64,000 bases of DNA from Lantana camara. Taxonomy: Eukaryota; Streptophyta; Magnoliopsida; Lamiales; Verbenaceae. This document shows, piece after piece, positions 47,201 through 58,109 of this stretch. Both the position numbers and the translations under genes were made by a program. The first letter of the stretch is position 1; each line of letters opens with the position of its first letter. Under the pieces are notes generated by a model. It did not search any database. It was given only the letters and a program-made list of their open reading frames with translations, and was not told the origin of the DNA. The stretch is from the NCBI GenBank assembly GCA_037501455.1, contig CM074855.1, positions 32,397,001 to 32,461,000 on the forward strand, written 5' to 3'.

Positions 47201-47628
47201 GGGATAAAAAGGGCAAAAACTTCTAAAATTGCGATTAAGTCCCTCAAGAACTTAGTTAATGCGATTGAGTTCACATAGTTCAATTAGGGTTCAAGTAGAT
47301 CCAATTAGAGATTTAGAAATTATAAAAGTACCCAAAGATTTAAAGTGGTGTTCAGTTAAGCCCAAATTGAATTTCTCATAATTAGAAATAGATCCCCAAC
47401 TTTTAATAATTATAAATTAGCCCACATATTTTAAGTTAAAGAGCAATTGGGCACAAAACATATATTTCAATTAAGTCCACATATTTTCATAAGGTTGAAA
47501 TCGAGTCAATTAAACCATTAAAACATGAATAAGGTAATTCAAATACGTGCAAGGTTGAATAAATTACGTTCTAATCTAACGAAAACGTCATCGTATCTTG
47601 CTCCGAAAATGCGGGGTGTTACAAAATC

Positions 47629-48140
47629 AACCAGATTACAATTGCTAAGCCAATTGCGAAAGTCTCGCATCAAATATGCCGGTCGAGACCGTCCCCCCTT
47701 TTCTCATCATCCCGCAGAATTTCATTAAAGTCGCCAAGCACCAACCAAGGATTACGTGAGGAGCTCTTTAGCGAATCAAGTAAGTTCAAAGTAGTTCTTC
47801 TCTTAGACGCGTCCGGATGTCCATAAATGTAAGTGAGATGCCAACTGATCGGGCTATTAGAAGTATGTACCATCACATCGAAGTGAAATTTTGAGAAACT
47901 AAGTAGATCCACCGGAATTTCTTTGCGCCAAAACAGAGCGAGACCTCGGCTTTTAACAACTGCGTCCACACTTAAACCGAAATACCCCCATCTATCCATC
48001 AGAGAATTGATACGACTCTTCTTACATTTCGTTTCAGCTAGAAAAACTAGCACCGGATCGTATTTGCGAAGGAAATCCTCCAGTTCATGAACTGCCCAGG
48101 CCCGACCCATGCCTCGATAGTTCCAGGCGAAGATATTCAT
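47629..48140 (-). pseudogene. LINE ORF2: AP-type endonuclease, N-terminal part
   Basis: Start of ORF2 at ATG 48140 (MNIFAWNYRGMGRA), overlapping the end of ORF1. Endonuclease motifs: FLAETKCKKSRI (catalytic E), WHLTYIYGHPD and WLVLGDFNEILRDDEKRGG (catalytic D/N). It nicks target DNA. In the G run near 47695 one extra base shifts the frame; corrected by eye, it continues to LSNCNLVDF at 47629. There the solo LTR begins, and the protein resumes at 43048 with the DLGFSG segment. Together the two parts would be about 1340 residues, normal for plant L1 ORF2. Confidence 0.9.
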
Positions 48141-49291
48141 AATGCGGATCAGAGGATTCTAAAGACTCCGTCAATGAAGCAGAGGACTTCTTCAAAGGCT
48201 GAGAGTCTGGGCTAATCTCAAAAAGAACAGAAGCAGATCTTTTCCCAAGCTTAAAAGGCACCAAATCTGAGTTTATTGGAGCATCCACCAGCATAGTGTC
48301 TTCTTTACGTGGGTGAAGGCTAGGGGCAGTATCCTTATCATGGATCCTCTTGGAATTGTGTTTAGGTTTACGTTTTGATGACAACTTGAGGTTGTTTGGG
48401 GAAAGCTGAGTAAGATTGGGAATGGTGGTCGGATTATGGGAGAAGATGAAAGTTGGAGTATTAGCGTGTTTCTGTGGTAAGTTGGTAACATCCGCAATCA
48501 AGGATGGGCTAATGGTTTTAATGGTGTTAGAATCAGGACAGAGCAGGTTAGGAGGGGCCCCTTTAGAAGCGATATCGTGGAGAGGAAGAAACTGGAGAGT
48601 GGGGGACATCAATTGTTGAGGTGGACGGTTGACTTTGTGGGAGAATGGACGTAGAGGGAGATTTGTTGGGTCTGACGTGGGACTAGTGTTCTTCGTTCCA
48701 AGCGAGGAGGTTGGAGTTGGGTCTGACATGGGGTTACTAGAGTTAATGTGAGAGAGGGAGTTGGGTTGTTGGTTGTTATAAGAATCCTCCGAAAATCTGG
48801 GATGAATTTGAATTTGAGAGGTAGGGTGAGAGGAGAGACGGGCTGATTGGTAACTGCTAGAGGATCCGGAGTTTGTTCCTTGAGAATCGTCAACAGTTTC
48901 ACTACGGTTGAATTCTACTTGAGAGGAACTAGGGGGTCTTCTGAATGATTTACGTCTGCTCCAGAAGAGAAATTTCCAGAATCCTTCCAACCTGACCTTC
49001 CTGAATCTGACGAAGCACACAGCCACGCCCCATAAGTATTGACAATGTGATCGCATAGACTACATACGTGGCAAAAATTGGGCAAACGCTCATAGCTTAG
49101 TCGAACTAGAATCTCCTCATTCCCCGTGGAATTCCGTATTCTGATTGCCCTCTTAAGTGGTTCCTCCATGCTCATACAGACTCTAATCCGCAAGCATGCT
49201 TGGGCTAAATAAATGGCCCCCCTTCTTCTTCTCATCATAATCCATGAACTTACCAATCTGATTGCCAATGAATTCTGCCATAAGCCGGGTA
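48085..49291 (-). pseudogene. LINE ORF1, 5' truncated
   Basis: The RNA-binding gag-like protein. The LINE starts inside it: MAEFIGNQIGKFMDYDEKKK reads from about 49280. A frameshift follows before LAQACLRIRVCMSMEEPLKR, the usual segment before the zinc knuckle. The knuckle LPNFCHVCSLCDHIVNTY keeps C, C and H but has Y for the last C. Another frameshift near 49040 leads to a Ser/Pro/Asn-rich tail ending at 48085. The upstream DUF4283-like part is absent because of 5' truncation, usual for target-primed insertion. Confidence 0.85.
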
Positions 49292-49300
49292 AAACTTATT

Positions 49301-49807
49301 TTGAATGTATAAATTTAAAAAATATATATTTTAATTTAAATTCAAATGTAGCTCATGCAAATAATGACAACACTCAAAATTTAAATAAAACACATGAAAT
49401 TTAATATTTATTTATCCTTTTCTAAAATATATTAATTATAATAAAATATATCTATTATTAAAAAAAAGTTCATTGATTTATTTTAATTAATAAATAATAT
49501 AAGCCATGGATAAAGAAGGTTACGCCAATCATGGATATTAATTTATGCCGATCTAGGATTTTAAAATAATTCTGCCAATCATGGATATTAATTTTAATTG
49601 TCGAATGAAGTTTAATTGGAAAATTATGCCAATTATAGAAAATTTTGTAAAAAAACCCTTAGTTATATTAGTACATAATAACATAGGATGTAATTTCCAT
49701 AAAATCTTATTGACTTTTCATATTCAAATTTAAATTCTTTATAAAAAAGATGATTAATTAGGTTAATTAATTTATCTCAATAGAATTACTAGACCTATAA
49801 ATATTAC
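49301..49807. other. Helitron interior, non-coding
   Basis: AT-rich, no gene. The phrase CCAATCATGGATATTAATTT recurs at about 49527 and 49577. Confidence 0.45.
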
Positions 49808-50409
49808 TGATGTAGACCGAATTTTTCACATTATTTAATTAAGAATTAAGGAGAAAAGATGGAAGTTGAGAATTGTGGGGGAAGAATGGGTCAAAAGTGG
49901 ATAACGTGGGAGTCAACTATCAAGTTCAAAAGAGTTGACACGTCTCTAGGTTTTTGGGAAGTCACAACTGTTTTTGAAGAGAGTAAAAGGGGCAGAAGAG
50001 AGGGAGAGAAGTCAGATTCATTGAACATCGTCATTTACACTCTCCAGAAAAACCCTAGCAGTCCCAATATTCAGAACTACTGCTCTCTTTCTTTTGAGCA
50101 GCCATTATTTCCCTTTTATTATACTTTACTGCAGATTTCCTATACTCTTGAGAATAGAGATTGTATCCTTCAAAATTTCATTGTACACCCAAGATAATTA
50201 TCCAGAAGATCGAAGATTACCGATAACATTCACATTTATTACTTTTACATTTATTATATTTCATTATTATTTTTATCTTTTTTTCACTTTTTCTGCGATT
50301 TACGTTAATACTCATTTCTCTATTCATTTTTCCATTTACAGCTTGGTATTAATCTAGTTTCCTAAGAAATAAATTATATTGGTGTTTGTCGAATTTTTGA
50401 CAAACATCA
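49808..50409 (+). mobile_element. Solo LTR, 602 bp, TGATG...CATCA
   Basis: Ends TGATGTAGACCGAATTTTT and GAATTTTTGACAAACATCA are flanked by the exact duplication ATTAC (49803-49807, 50410-50414). The length, and the inverted GAATTTTT near each end, fit a Copia-type LTR, but lineage cannot be fixed without the internal region. The open frame at 49859-50197 lies in the LTR and is not a gene. Confidence 0.88.
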
Positions 50410-50414
50410 ATTAC

Positions 50415-52540
50415 ATTCGATAAATTTTTTTCTATAAATGTAAAAAAATATCAATAACTAATTCATTGCTCCTTTTTATGATTTCAAAATTTGAAAATTA
50501 TAATTAATGCTAATTGATTTTATTTAGTAATATTTTATTTACCTATATTATAAATTGAAAGTCATCTCTTCATTTTCATTTATCTTTTTTATTACTCACT
50601 CAATTACATTTCTTTTCACTTTACGTATATACACATTTCTTTTTCACATATTTTTCTTCATTTTGGTATTGATTTCAATGTCTTGATGTTTTTTTCTCAT
50701 ATTTGATTATCGTTGTTTCTAAACCTTTCATGTTGTTTTTTTTTTTTCAATTTTTATCAATTTGTATTTCTTAGAGTTTATGTTATAACCAGTGGTTGTT
50801 TTGTTTATTTGATGTAATTTAAATTATTGTGTTTTGAAATTTATTTATTTATATTTTTTGGATTTTTTAATATTTTTTGTTATTTTTTTTATTTTTTTCT
50901 TTATTATTTTAATATACAATATTTATTATTTTTGTTTATTTGAAGAGATTTCTTGGAATTTTTTGATTATGACCAATGATAGATCACTTCCTATTGAGCT
51001 TCCGAATAATGCTTATGCAAGTACATATTTCGGGCGACAGATTTCAGGTTTGAATGGTGTAAGAGTTATTTATTTTATTTGAATTCTTTTATCACTTTTT
51101 CTATTATTATTATTCTATAATTTTTCTTAAAGGTATTGACCGTAAAATTAAAAAATGTATGTTGAGTTCGTTAACATATATTTTCTGTATATATTTATAT
51201 ATATTATATTCTAAAGGTTTATATATGTATTGTTCTATAATTTTTTTTTTGTTTTATTCTTTTCTAAATTCTGCACATTTTTCATATTTTTTAAAGTACT
51301 TAGTTTATCTGATTTACTTTTGTATTTTTTAAATCTTTATTTTGTCCATCTTAAATTATTTTAGTGTTTGATATAAATGAATTTCAACAGATATATTTTT
51401 TCTATTTAAAATTTTATATTTTGTTTTTATTTTTTTATTATCTATAGTTTTAGGGCGATATTCTTTGGTCAAAATATTTTCTTTGTTAAGGACGAAATCA
51501 TTTGGATGAAGAAAATAATTAATAACTTTGATTCGCGTGTGATGGATTTTATCGTATTTGTGTTGGTCAAAATCCTTTATTAAGTGCAATACCTTTTGAC
51601 CATTATATATAGGAAGAGTGTCTCTTATCATAATTAGTTTAATTTTCATGATTTTTTAAAATTTTGAATTATTTTATTTTAAAAAATAATTATGCTATTA
51701 ATCAAATTTAAAGTAATATTTATTGAATCCCTCAATTTATACCGTAATCATAGCTATCTTAATTAAAGATTTCATTATGTATGGTAACTGTCCAATTTTA
51801 AAATTTTCCTTCATCGTTTATAGTTCACAATATTAACAATTTCATGGCTAAAAACAATTATTTCACATATTGTTGGACAGGATAATAGAGGTTCTGATTG
51901 CTACCTCACTCTACACCCTGAAAAATTAACTGAAGAATATGCACAAGTATCGTGCATATTAATACTCCATTTGACATGAAATTTTATGAACAAATTGAAT
52001 TTTATTGAGAGGTTAAAATTTTATTCTTTAATTCATGTGCATTTATTTATCTTCTTTGGATATTTGATTGTTTTTTCACTTTTTTTTATGTTATGTTAAA
52101 TTCTTTTTTATAATTTTGAAAAGCCATTATTTTATAAGTTTATGACATTTATTTTACTTTTCTTATGTATTGTTCAATAGATTTTTTATTCTTAAATACA
52201 TGTGTTAATCTTTTTATATATTTGTCATTACATTATAAGATTTTTTAAGTTATTTTCGGTCTTCATTTTTTTTTCCATTATATTTTAAGAGTTAATTTAT
52301 CGATTAAAATTTTTCATCATTTTTTCTTTATTTTATAATTTTAGTTTTCTTAAATGCATCTATACATGTAGCATTCAAACAAAATGAAGTGATGCAAATT
52401 TTTTAGAACTTATTTTAGAGCTTCTTTTTCTCCCCTCTCATCTCTTGATGAAGTGAAAAAGAATATTTAAAAATATTTTTTCCATTGATCACATTTTTCT
52501 TAATTTTGAAGAAAAAAATTAATAAAAAATAATATTAGAA
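50415..52540. other. Helitron 3' half, very T-rich
   Basis: Long T-rich stretches with no recognisable gene. A short segment at 50960-51075 (MTNDRSLPIELPNNAYASTY in one frame) is unrecognised. The possible second Helitron start at about 51604 is described with the Helitron. Confidence 0.4.
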
Positions 52541-52604
52541 TAATTTCCGTGCATCGCACACGGGTCGTATGCTAGTAGAATAGACACTTTCCCATATAGT
52601 TCGC

Positions 52605-52750
52605 ACTAAACACAATCTTCAATTCAATGTCAACCGACAATGTCTACCACCACAGTCACATCTTTTCTCCAAACCTAAATCAAAACGCCGCCTCCCACCA
52701 CCTCATCCTATAAAGTCTTTCCTTCCGCAAAGAAGCCGAAACCCACGGCC
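52605..52750 (+). other. Duplicate of the TOC75-upstream segment, left piece
   Basis: ACAATCTTCAATTCAATGTC onwards matches the minus strand of 38080-37980 closely for about 90 bases (shared ACCGACAATGTCTACCACCA, CCAAACCTAAATCAA). It then continues with TATAAAGTCTTTCC to the left end of the foldback element at 52757. The right piece is at 60391. Confidence 0.8.
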
Positions 52751-53069
52751 TTGAGGATTTTTAAAAAAGTATTATTTAATTTTATTTGAATTCATAAAGT
52801 GATATTTAAATAAAATTGGATAATTTTTGATATAAAATGCCACATAGCGTTCTGTAGCGATCCTTATTAAAATTTTTTTTTTTTTTTGGGGAACGCCACT
52901 CTGGCACCGCAATTAAAAAATAATTTTTTATAATATTTTAATATGGGTCGCCACAGAGAATGGTGACCCAGTTAATTTTTTTTTTAATATTTTAATCAGT
53001 GTCGCCAGAGAGTAAGCCTGTTCACACTTTGACGAGATCTGGCATTTAGGTCAGCCGTAAATATTTGAC

Positions 53070-54414
53070 TACTTATTCTATTTATAGTTTTCTTTTTTTT
53101 TTTAATTAATTTATTTATAATTGATCATCAAATCCTAAAAATTATGTCTTTGTAACTTAATCTTTTAAAATAATTTTCGTCATCAATCTCTGAAAGTACA
53201 TGTTCCATCTGAAAAATTAACTAAAGAAAATCAAAAATTTTAAATAATGTAAATATGTGTGTATGAGAAAACCAAAAATTTACCAAAAAATTTAAATAGT
53301 GTAAAAATGTGTGTATGAGAAAATATAAATATTTTATAATATAAAAATTTCACACAACACATTGGTTTTCTTAATAACTTCTAAGTATGAAATTTTTAGA
53401 GAGAAAAAGAAAAAAAAGAAAGGAAAAGAAAAGAAGAACAAGGAAGTTTAAAAATAAAGAGAAACACGGAAATTTATGACATGATTTATACATGTGTGTC
53501 ATGTGTGAATTTTTGATTTAGTTTTGATTTTGCTATAAATTATTGATTTACTTTGCATTTTATTGGATTCTTTCGACAAGAAATTTAGTGATTATATGTT
53601 TTTTTTACGATTTTACTTTGGTATTTTATTGGATTCTTTCACAAGAAAATTAGTGGTTATATTTTTCTTTTACGATTTTTCTGACAAGTTTGATAAGATT
53701 TACTAGAATCCTAATCATATAAATTAGTTATTTTGTTATATTTTTAAAGTTCTAAATTTATTGGGACTTTATGATAATATTAATACTTAGAGTTCTACTT
53801 TTTATAAATTATAAAAGAAGATAATTAATATTTGTAAAAGAAGGATAATTAATTGTCCGTGAGAAAAATTTTCGCAGACGTCTGTGAGGTTTGTGAGGTA
53901 AAATTAATTGTCTGTGAGAAAAATTAATTTTCCTAAAGAAAAACATCCACTCTCACAAAAATACGTACTGTTATAACTGACATCTTTTTATTATTATTTT
54001 CTTTTATAAATGAACAGTGAACTCGTTTTTCTAAAAACCAATTCAATAAAAAGTAAAGTACAAGTTTTCAATGTACGCGAAATTTTGATTTGAGATTTTA
54101 TACATGAACCGTGATACCACCCTCGATAATGGCGGTTTTAGTAAAAGAAAATCTGGGTAATATCTTTTTTTAAACAGTACATGAACAAAATATTTGTAGG
54201 AGGAGAGAAGTAAAACAAAAATTCTATAAGATAATAAGAAAATAGAATTTGATTTGGGTAGGAGAAGAAATTTGAAATGCATGTCGTGTCTATCAAAATA
54301 ATATGGAAGAAAGAAAAAAAAATAAAAAATTAAGGACACGTTAAAATTTATTTTTATTGTTGAAAATATTTGTAGAAGGAGAAAATAAAACATAAATTAT
54401 ATAATATAAAAATA
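53070..54414. other. AT-rich arm of the foldback element
   Basis: No gene. Short direct repeats (AAATTTAAATAGTGTAAA-like at about 53238 and 53288; TGGATTCTTTC at 53564 and 53619). The segment at 54240-54285 resembles the LINE target region at 59508-59550, showing older internal duplication. Confidence 0.4.
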
Positions 54415-54807
54415 AAATAGAGTTTGACATTTTTTTTTTTTTTGGAAACCGGTCAAAGACCGTGGGGTTAAGAGGCCCCACCTCATATATTACCAGAAAA
54501 CTCGAAAGAATACAAAGTGAAAATCCAAGGATCGTTCAAGGAAAAGCAACAAAAGTGTCCCCGAAAAACATGAGGCATGAACAACCTCAAGCCTAAGAAG
54601 AGGGCAGAACTAATATCCTCGATGGTCCCATTCGAGCACCAACTATATGAACCCGTACTGTTGCGACAACCATGCTAACAACTAAGACCCAAGTCTCGAC
54701 AACCGAGCTAGTCAACCACCAAAAATCATGAAAGATTCAGACTGACAGGAAACAGAGGCTTATTCCCAATTCGGACAGACTTGGAGTACTTGTTACTTAT
54801 AACATAG

Positions 54808-55251
54808 TGTTGCGAAAGCGTGATGTAACAATAATACTTTTTTGAAGACAAAGACTATAGAAGAGGAGGAAGTGGAGAGGAGAACACACAATTTTTTTCT
54901 CTACTCAAATCAACACTTCTATTAACCTCAAACTCTTACAAATTCACTCTTCTCTCAAACTCTTTCTTTTCTTATTGTCTTGTGTCTTATCTTACAAATC
55001 CAAGAACACCTCTATTTATACTATTCTAAAAGCCATACAAAACTTCTCCATTTAATGCAATAATAAAATCTATACTAAACACTATTACGTTTTGGCTATA
55101 GGATTAATATAACTTCTTACATTAATCCTATTTATCTCATTACTTGTAGCCTTCACTTTCTTATTTATTTCATTTGTAACCATGCCATCCATTCAATTCT
55201 GCAAACCTTCACTTCATTTATGATGGTCAAGTTTAATGACCTCATTCAACA
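54808..55251 (-). mobile_element. Copia-type solo LTR, 444 bp
   Basis: Inverted termini TGTTG (54808) and CAACA (55251) with exact target duplication CATAG (54803-54807 and 55252-55256). It holds a good TATA box TATAAATAGAGG on the minus strand at about 55020-55009, so its transcription direction is minus. Confidence 0.92.
55009..55020 (-). promoter_or_regulatory. TATA box in the solo LTR
   Basis: TATAAATAGAGG on the minus strand, about 210 bases before the LTR end, the usual place for U3/R in Copia LTRs. It could start transcripts running left into the LINE 3' end. Confidence 0.6.
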
Positions 55252-55579
55252 CATAGTTCGGACTAACAGTGTGGGTGCGGGAGCTAAAACACAAAACAAC
55301 AATCCTAAAGAAGAAGCATGGCCATATAACCACCACGTAATCACTGATAGCATTGTTGTAAATTTTGTTAGTGGTGAGACTTTGAGGCCTCCTTGTACGC
55401 TTGCCAAAGCATGACCTATGTCTGTTCTGTAACATTAAATAAAACAATCTCGGGCCCTTACCTAGATCAAGCATTAAATCATGAAAGAAAGAAAAGACTT
55501 GAGTAAGAGGTATAAAGGCTAATCATAATCTCTATTTTGCAAAACCTATAATTCACCTTGTATCTCTTCAGTTTCCTTG

Positions 55580-56100
55580 TTTGGGTTTCCGCCTGCTCAT
55601 TCATGTCCGGATTGAAGGGAGCTCCCACTTATCAACTCTAATATATCCTTTGAGCTCCGGTAACATTGGGTTGTCTGGAAAACTCCATTGATCTTGAAGA
55701 AGAGATCCTTTGTTCGCTAACCAATCCGCTACTTTGTTACCTTCCCTGTAGATATGTGAGAGATTCACATTCATTACTCCTTTGAGGTAATTCAATCTTG
55801 AGAATTGAGATTGTATGTTGCATGCTCAGACTCCCTGCGAAGCCCTTCTTCATGATATTCAAGATAATCATTGCATCCACTTCAATCCATAAGTTATGGC
55901 AGCCCAACTCAAGCTATTCTCATGCCTTCCAACACTGCCTCAAGTTCTGCCGTGAAGTTTGTAGCAACGCCGATCCCCTTGCTATAAGCTGCCATAGGGT
56001 TCCCAAACTCATCCCTTATTATGCCGCCTATCCCTGCCGGACCCGGATTTCCTCTGAATAATCCATCAGAATTTAATTTCAGCCATCCCGGCAGCGGCTT
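55580..56100 (-). pseudogene. LINE RNase H domain (second LINE)
   Basis: Read in two frames: SDGLFRGNPGPAGIGGIIRD, with ELEAVLEGMRIA, at about 56080-55910, then HIYREGNKVADWLANKGS at about 55760-55705. D, E and the C-terminal D region of RNase H are visible. A stop after MRIA and a frame change near 55800 break it. Confidence 0.85.
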
Positions 56101-56379
56101 TCACCAATAAACTATCTGGGGTTGGGGTGATGCTGGTCGTTTTAGGCGTATTCCAAAGGAGTGAGCAACATGTATATCACCACGCCACCAAGAATAGTCC
56201 ATGTGCTTGATCCTGTGAAGATTAAACAAATGTTTAGTGACGCGGTGAATGATATTATAAATGTTAAACTTACCCATTTCATGATTTGCGTTGTTCCTCT
56301 CCAGCCAAGTATACCAAAGAATTAAGATTGGAAGAACAATTCTAACATGCTTTTGTGCACTGTAAGGGGATGAACTTGT

Positions 56380-56534
56380 TCAGTAATTAATTATGTGGCC
56401 CGTGTCACTTGTGTCTGGGTTGATTATGTCAAAGCGACTTCCAAAGAAGTTCCAAACTTGTGTAATCTTAGCCGAGTTGAAGAAAAGGTGATCCCGTGTT
56501 TCTGGGCTCTCACAGCAGCAACACTTTGAGGTTA
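56380..56534 (-). pseudogene. LINE zf-RVT finger fragment
   Basis: SKCCCCESPETRDHLFFNSA, then TQVWNFF: the C-x2-C and H spacing of the reverse-transcriptase zinc finger, with the usual second C after LFF replaced by N. It is cut on its N-terminal side by the GGAACG-rich element. Confidence 0.8.
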
Positions 56535-57378
56535 GACTGCCGGAACGTGAACGGCAGTCTCTGTTCCGCTGTTCCGGTATGGAACGAAAATCAACCTGGA
56601 ACGGCAATTTTTGGCATTGGAACGCCGTTCCGTGGCGTTATAACGGAAGAACGGAACGGAACGGGGCAAAAAAGAGAAGAAAATGTCTTTTATCTGCCTC
56701 ACTCTGTCTTCAGATCCGATCCCAACTCCCAGATCTGATTTTGGGAAGAAAGAAATCACAACTCTGACTTTGAGCGAGGAAGAAATCAGATCTGATTTGG
56801 GGGAGAGAAAAAAGAAGTCCCAACTCCCATCCCAGATCTGCAAGAGAGAAGAATTTGTTTTGCGAGAAGTCCCAAATTTGCTTTGTGAGAGAAAGAAGAA
56901 GTGGCGTGAATAGCTTTCAGAATTGTTACAGTGAAATTCTTTGAACAGAGAAGAAGAACTCATCTCTTCCACATTCATCGGTTTATTAAAAATTTCAAGT
57001 GAGTAGGTATCTTTTCTATTTTAAATTCATTTTTATTTTATTTTTGAATGCAAATTTTTTATTTATTTATTGCTTATCTTTTAATTTGCGCACATACCTA
57101 TTTATTTCATCGGTGTAGTATGTTAAACAACTTTTCTTTTGTAGTAAATATTGACACAAGTCATTATAAGAATGTGTACAATCTCTTATTTGAGTAAATA
57201 TAATACTAATTGATTCTAATATAAAATTACAAATTAAAATGAGTTTTAAAACAATTTTTTGGGATTTTATACATCTTTTTGCAAAGTGGCCGCGTTTTTG
57301 CCGTGACCGTTCCGCGTCATTGCAACGGAACTGGAACGGTGGCCTCCGTTCCGTTCCCCGCGACCGTTCCGACGAACC
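56535..57378. mobile_element. GGAACG-rich element inserted in the LINE
   Basis: About 844 bp between LINE residues NKLAA (57379) and LTSKCC (56534). Both end zones are packed with GGAACG/CGTTCC words in both orientations (about 56543-56665 and 57295-57372), and the middle lacks them. This subterminal pattern suggests a hAT- or Mutator-like non-autonomous element. I see no clean terminal inverted repeat or target duplication, and the LINE lost its FADD region here, so a deletion went with it. Confidence 0.5.
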
Positions 57379-58099
57379 ATGATTGCAGCCAGTTTATTGA
57401 GTTCAAAAGAGAGGTAGTCTACTGCGATCACAAACAAACATGGGGATAGGGGATCTTCTTGACGAAGACCGCGTGATGATTTGAAGATATCAGACGTGAC
57501 CCTGTTAACCATTACAGAGAACCAGCAATTCTCAACACAATGTTTTACCCAAATTATCCATTGGCTAGGAAAACCTTTACAGCGAAGGATCTTAAACACG
57601 AAATCCCACCTCATTCGATCATATGCCTTCTCTATGTCCACTTTGAGAATCAAATTCTTCTCTTTCCTTTTGCTATTGAGGGAGTGCACCATTTCCTGAG
57701 CGAGGAGAATGTTGTCACTGATGAGACGACCTTTGATGAATCTACTTTGGTTTTGAGAAGTCACTTTAGGTAAGATCTTGGCCAGTTTATCATTTATGAT
57801 TTTAGTGATAATTTTATTTGAAACGTTACATAGACTTATTGGCCTATAATCGTTCCAATATAGCGGATTATCCTTTTTGGAGATGAGCACAATCGTAGTT
57901 GCAGTATACGCTCTTGGAAGAGTTGCACCATTGAAGAATTCTAACTCTGCATTTTCCACATCATTAGCAATCGTATCCCAGAAGGCCTGATAAAATCTTG
58001 CATTAAAGCCCCTGGTCAGTTGGATCCAAAGTGGACTGAGGCATCACGCAGTCTAAATTATCAACATTATTTGTATACCCTGTTAGCAAATTTCTGTAA
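57379..58099 (-). pseudogene. LINE reverse transcriptase N-terminal half (second LINE)
   Basis: Clear L1-type motifs: YRPISLCNVSNKIITKI, SQNQSRFIKGRLISDNIL, LKVDIEKAYDRMRWDF and SSRGLRQEDPLSPCLFVI. The catalytic FADD block is missing because the reading frame runs into the GGAACG-rich element at 57378. Upstream it connects across the MITE (CYYRNLLTGYTNN) to the linker region. Confidence 0.92.
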
Positions 58100-58109
58100 T
58101 AACATTTAG

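Larger units (their letters stand above)
43054..47623 (+). mobile_element. Solo LTR inserted into LINE ORF2
   Basis: It begins TGTAACACCCC and ends GGGGTGTTACA (exact inverted termini), with target duplication AAATC at 43049-43053 and 47624-47628. Its start shares GCCACATCCCCCGCACT, ACAGCGAACGGGAGACAA and CTAGGCGG with the other long solo LTRs, so it is a related, longer family (about 4.1 kb without the TRIM inside). A 68-bp tandem duplication (CGCAATGGATAAATG at 43989 and 44057) and an (AT)n run at about 45165-45195 lie inside. No internal retrotransposon sequence remains. Confidence 0.93.
39503..49291 (-). mobile_element. L1-type LINE, 5' truncated, split by a solo LTR
   Basis: The LINE runs on the minus strand from 49291 (inside ORF1) to a (TTA)n/T tail at about 39503-39526 on the plus strand. 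It is flanked by the duplication AAACTTATT (39494-39502 and 49292-49300). Without the solo LTR at 43054-47623 it is about 5.2 kb. It has ORF1 with a gag-like zinc knuckle and ORF2 with endonuclease, reverse transcriptase, zinc-finger and RNase H domains. ORF2 has few lesions, so the insertion is young. Confidence 0.93.
39288..52575 (+). mobile_element. Helitron carrying a nested LINE and solo LTRs
   Basis: The 5' end TCTATACTATAATATATAAG at 39288 resembles the 30965 Helitron. The 3' end has stem CCGTG/CACGG (CCGTGCATCGCACACGG at 52548-52564), spacer GTCGTATG and CTAG at 52572-52575 before T. Without nested insertions it is about 2.9 kb and codes for nothing. A caution: at about 51604 there is another segment similar to the 5' end (TATATAGGAAGAGTGTCTC against TATATAAGAAGAGTGTCTT). 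The 3' end could therefore belong to a shorter Helitron starting there, with the 39288 element's own end lost. Confidence 0.6.

Noticed and set aside
46774..47216. Open frames on both strands in the GC-rich island
   Set aside because: Low-complexity Gly/Arg or Pro/Ser peptides; no domain and no splice or start signals.
49859..50197. 112-codon open frame
   Set aside because: It lies fully within a solo LTR with exact target duplications and has no family resemblance.
56532..56978. 148-codon minus-strand frame
   Set aside because: It crosses the GGAACG repeats and an AG-rich stretch; no recognisable domain.
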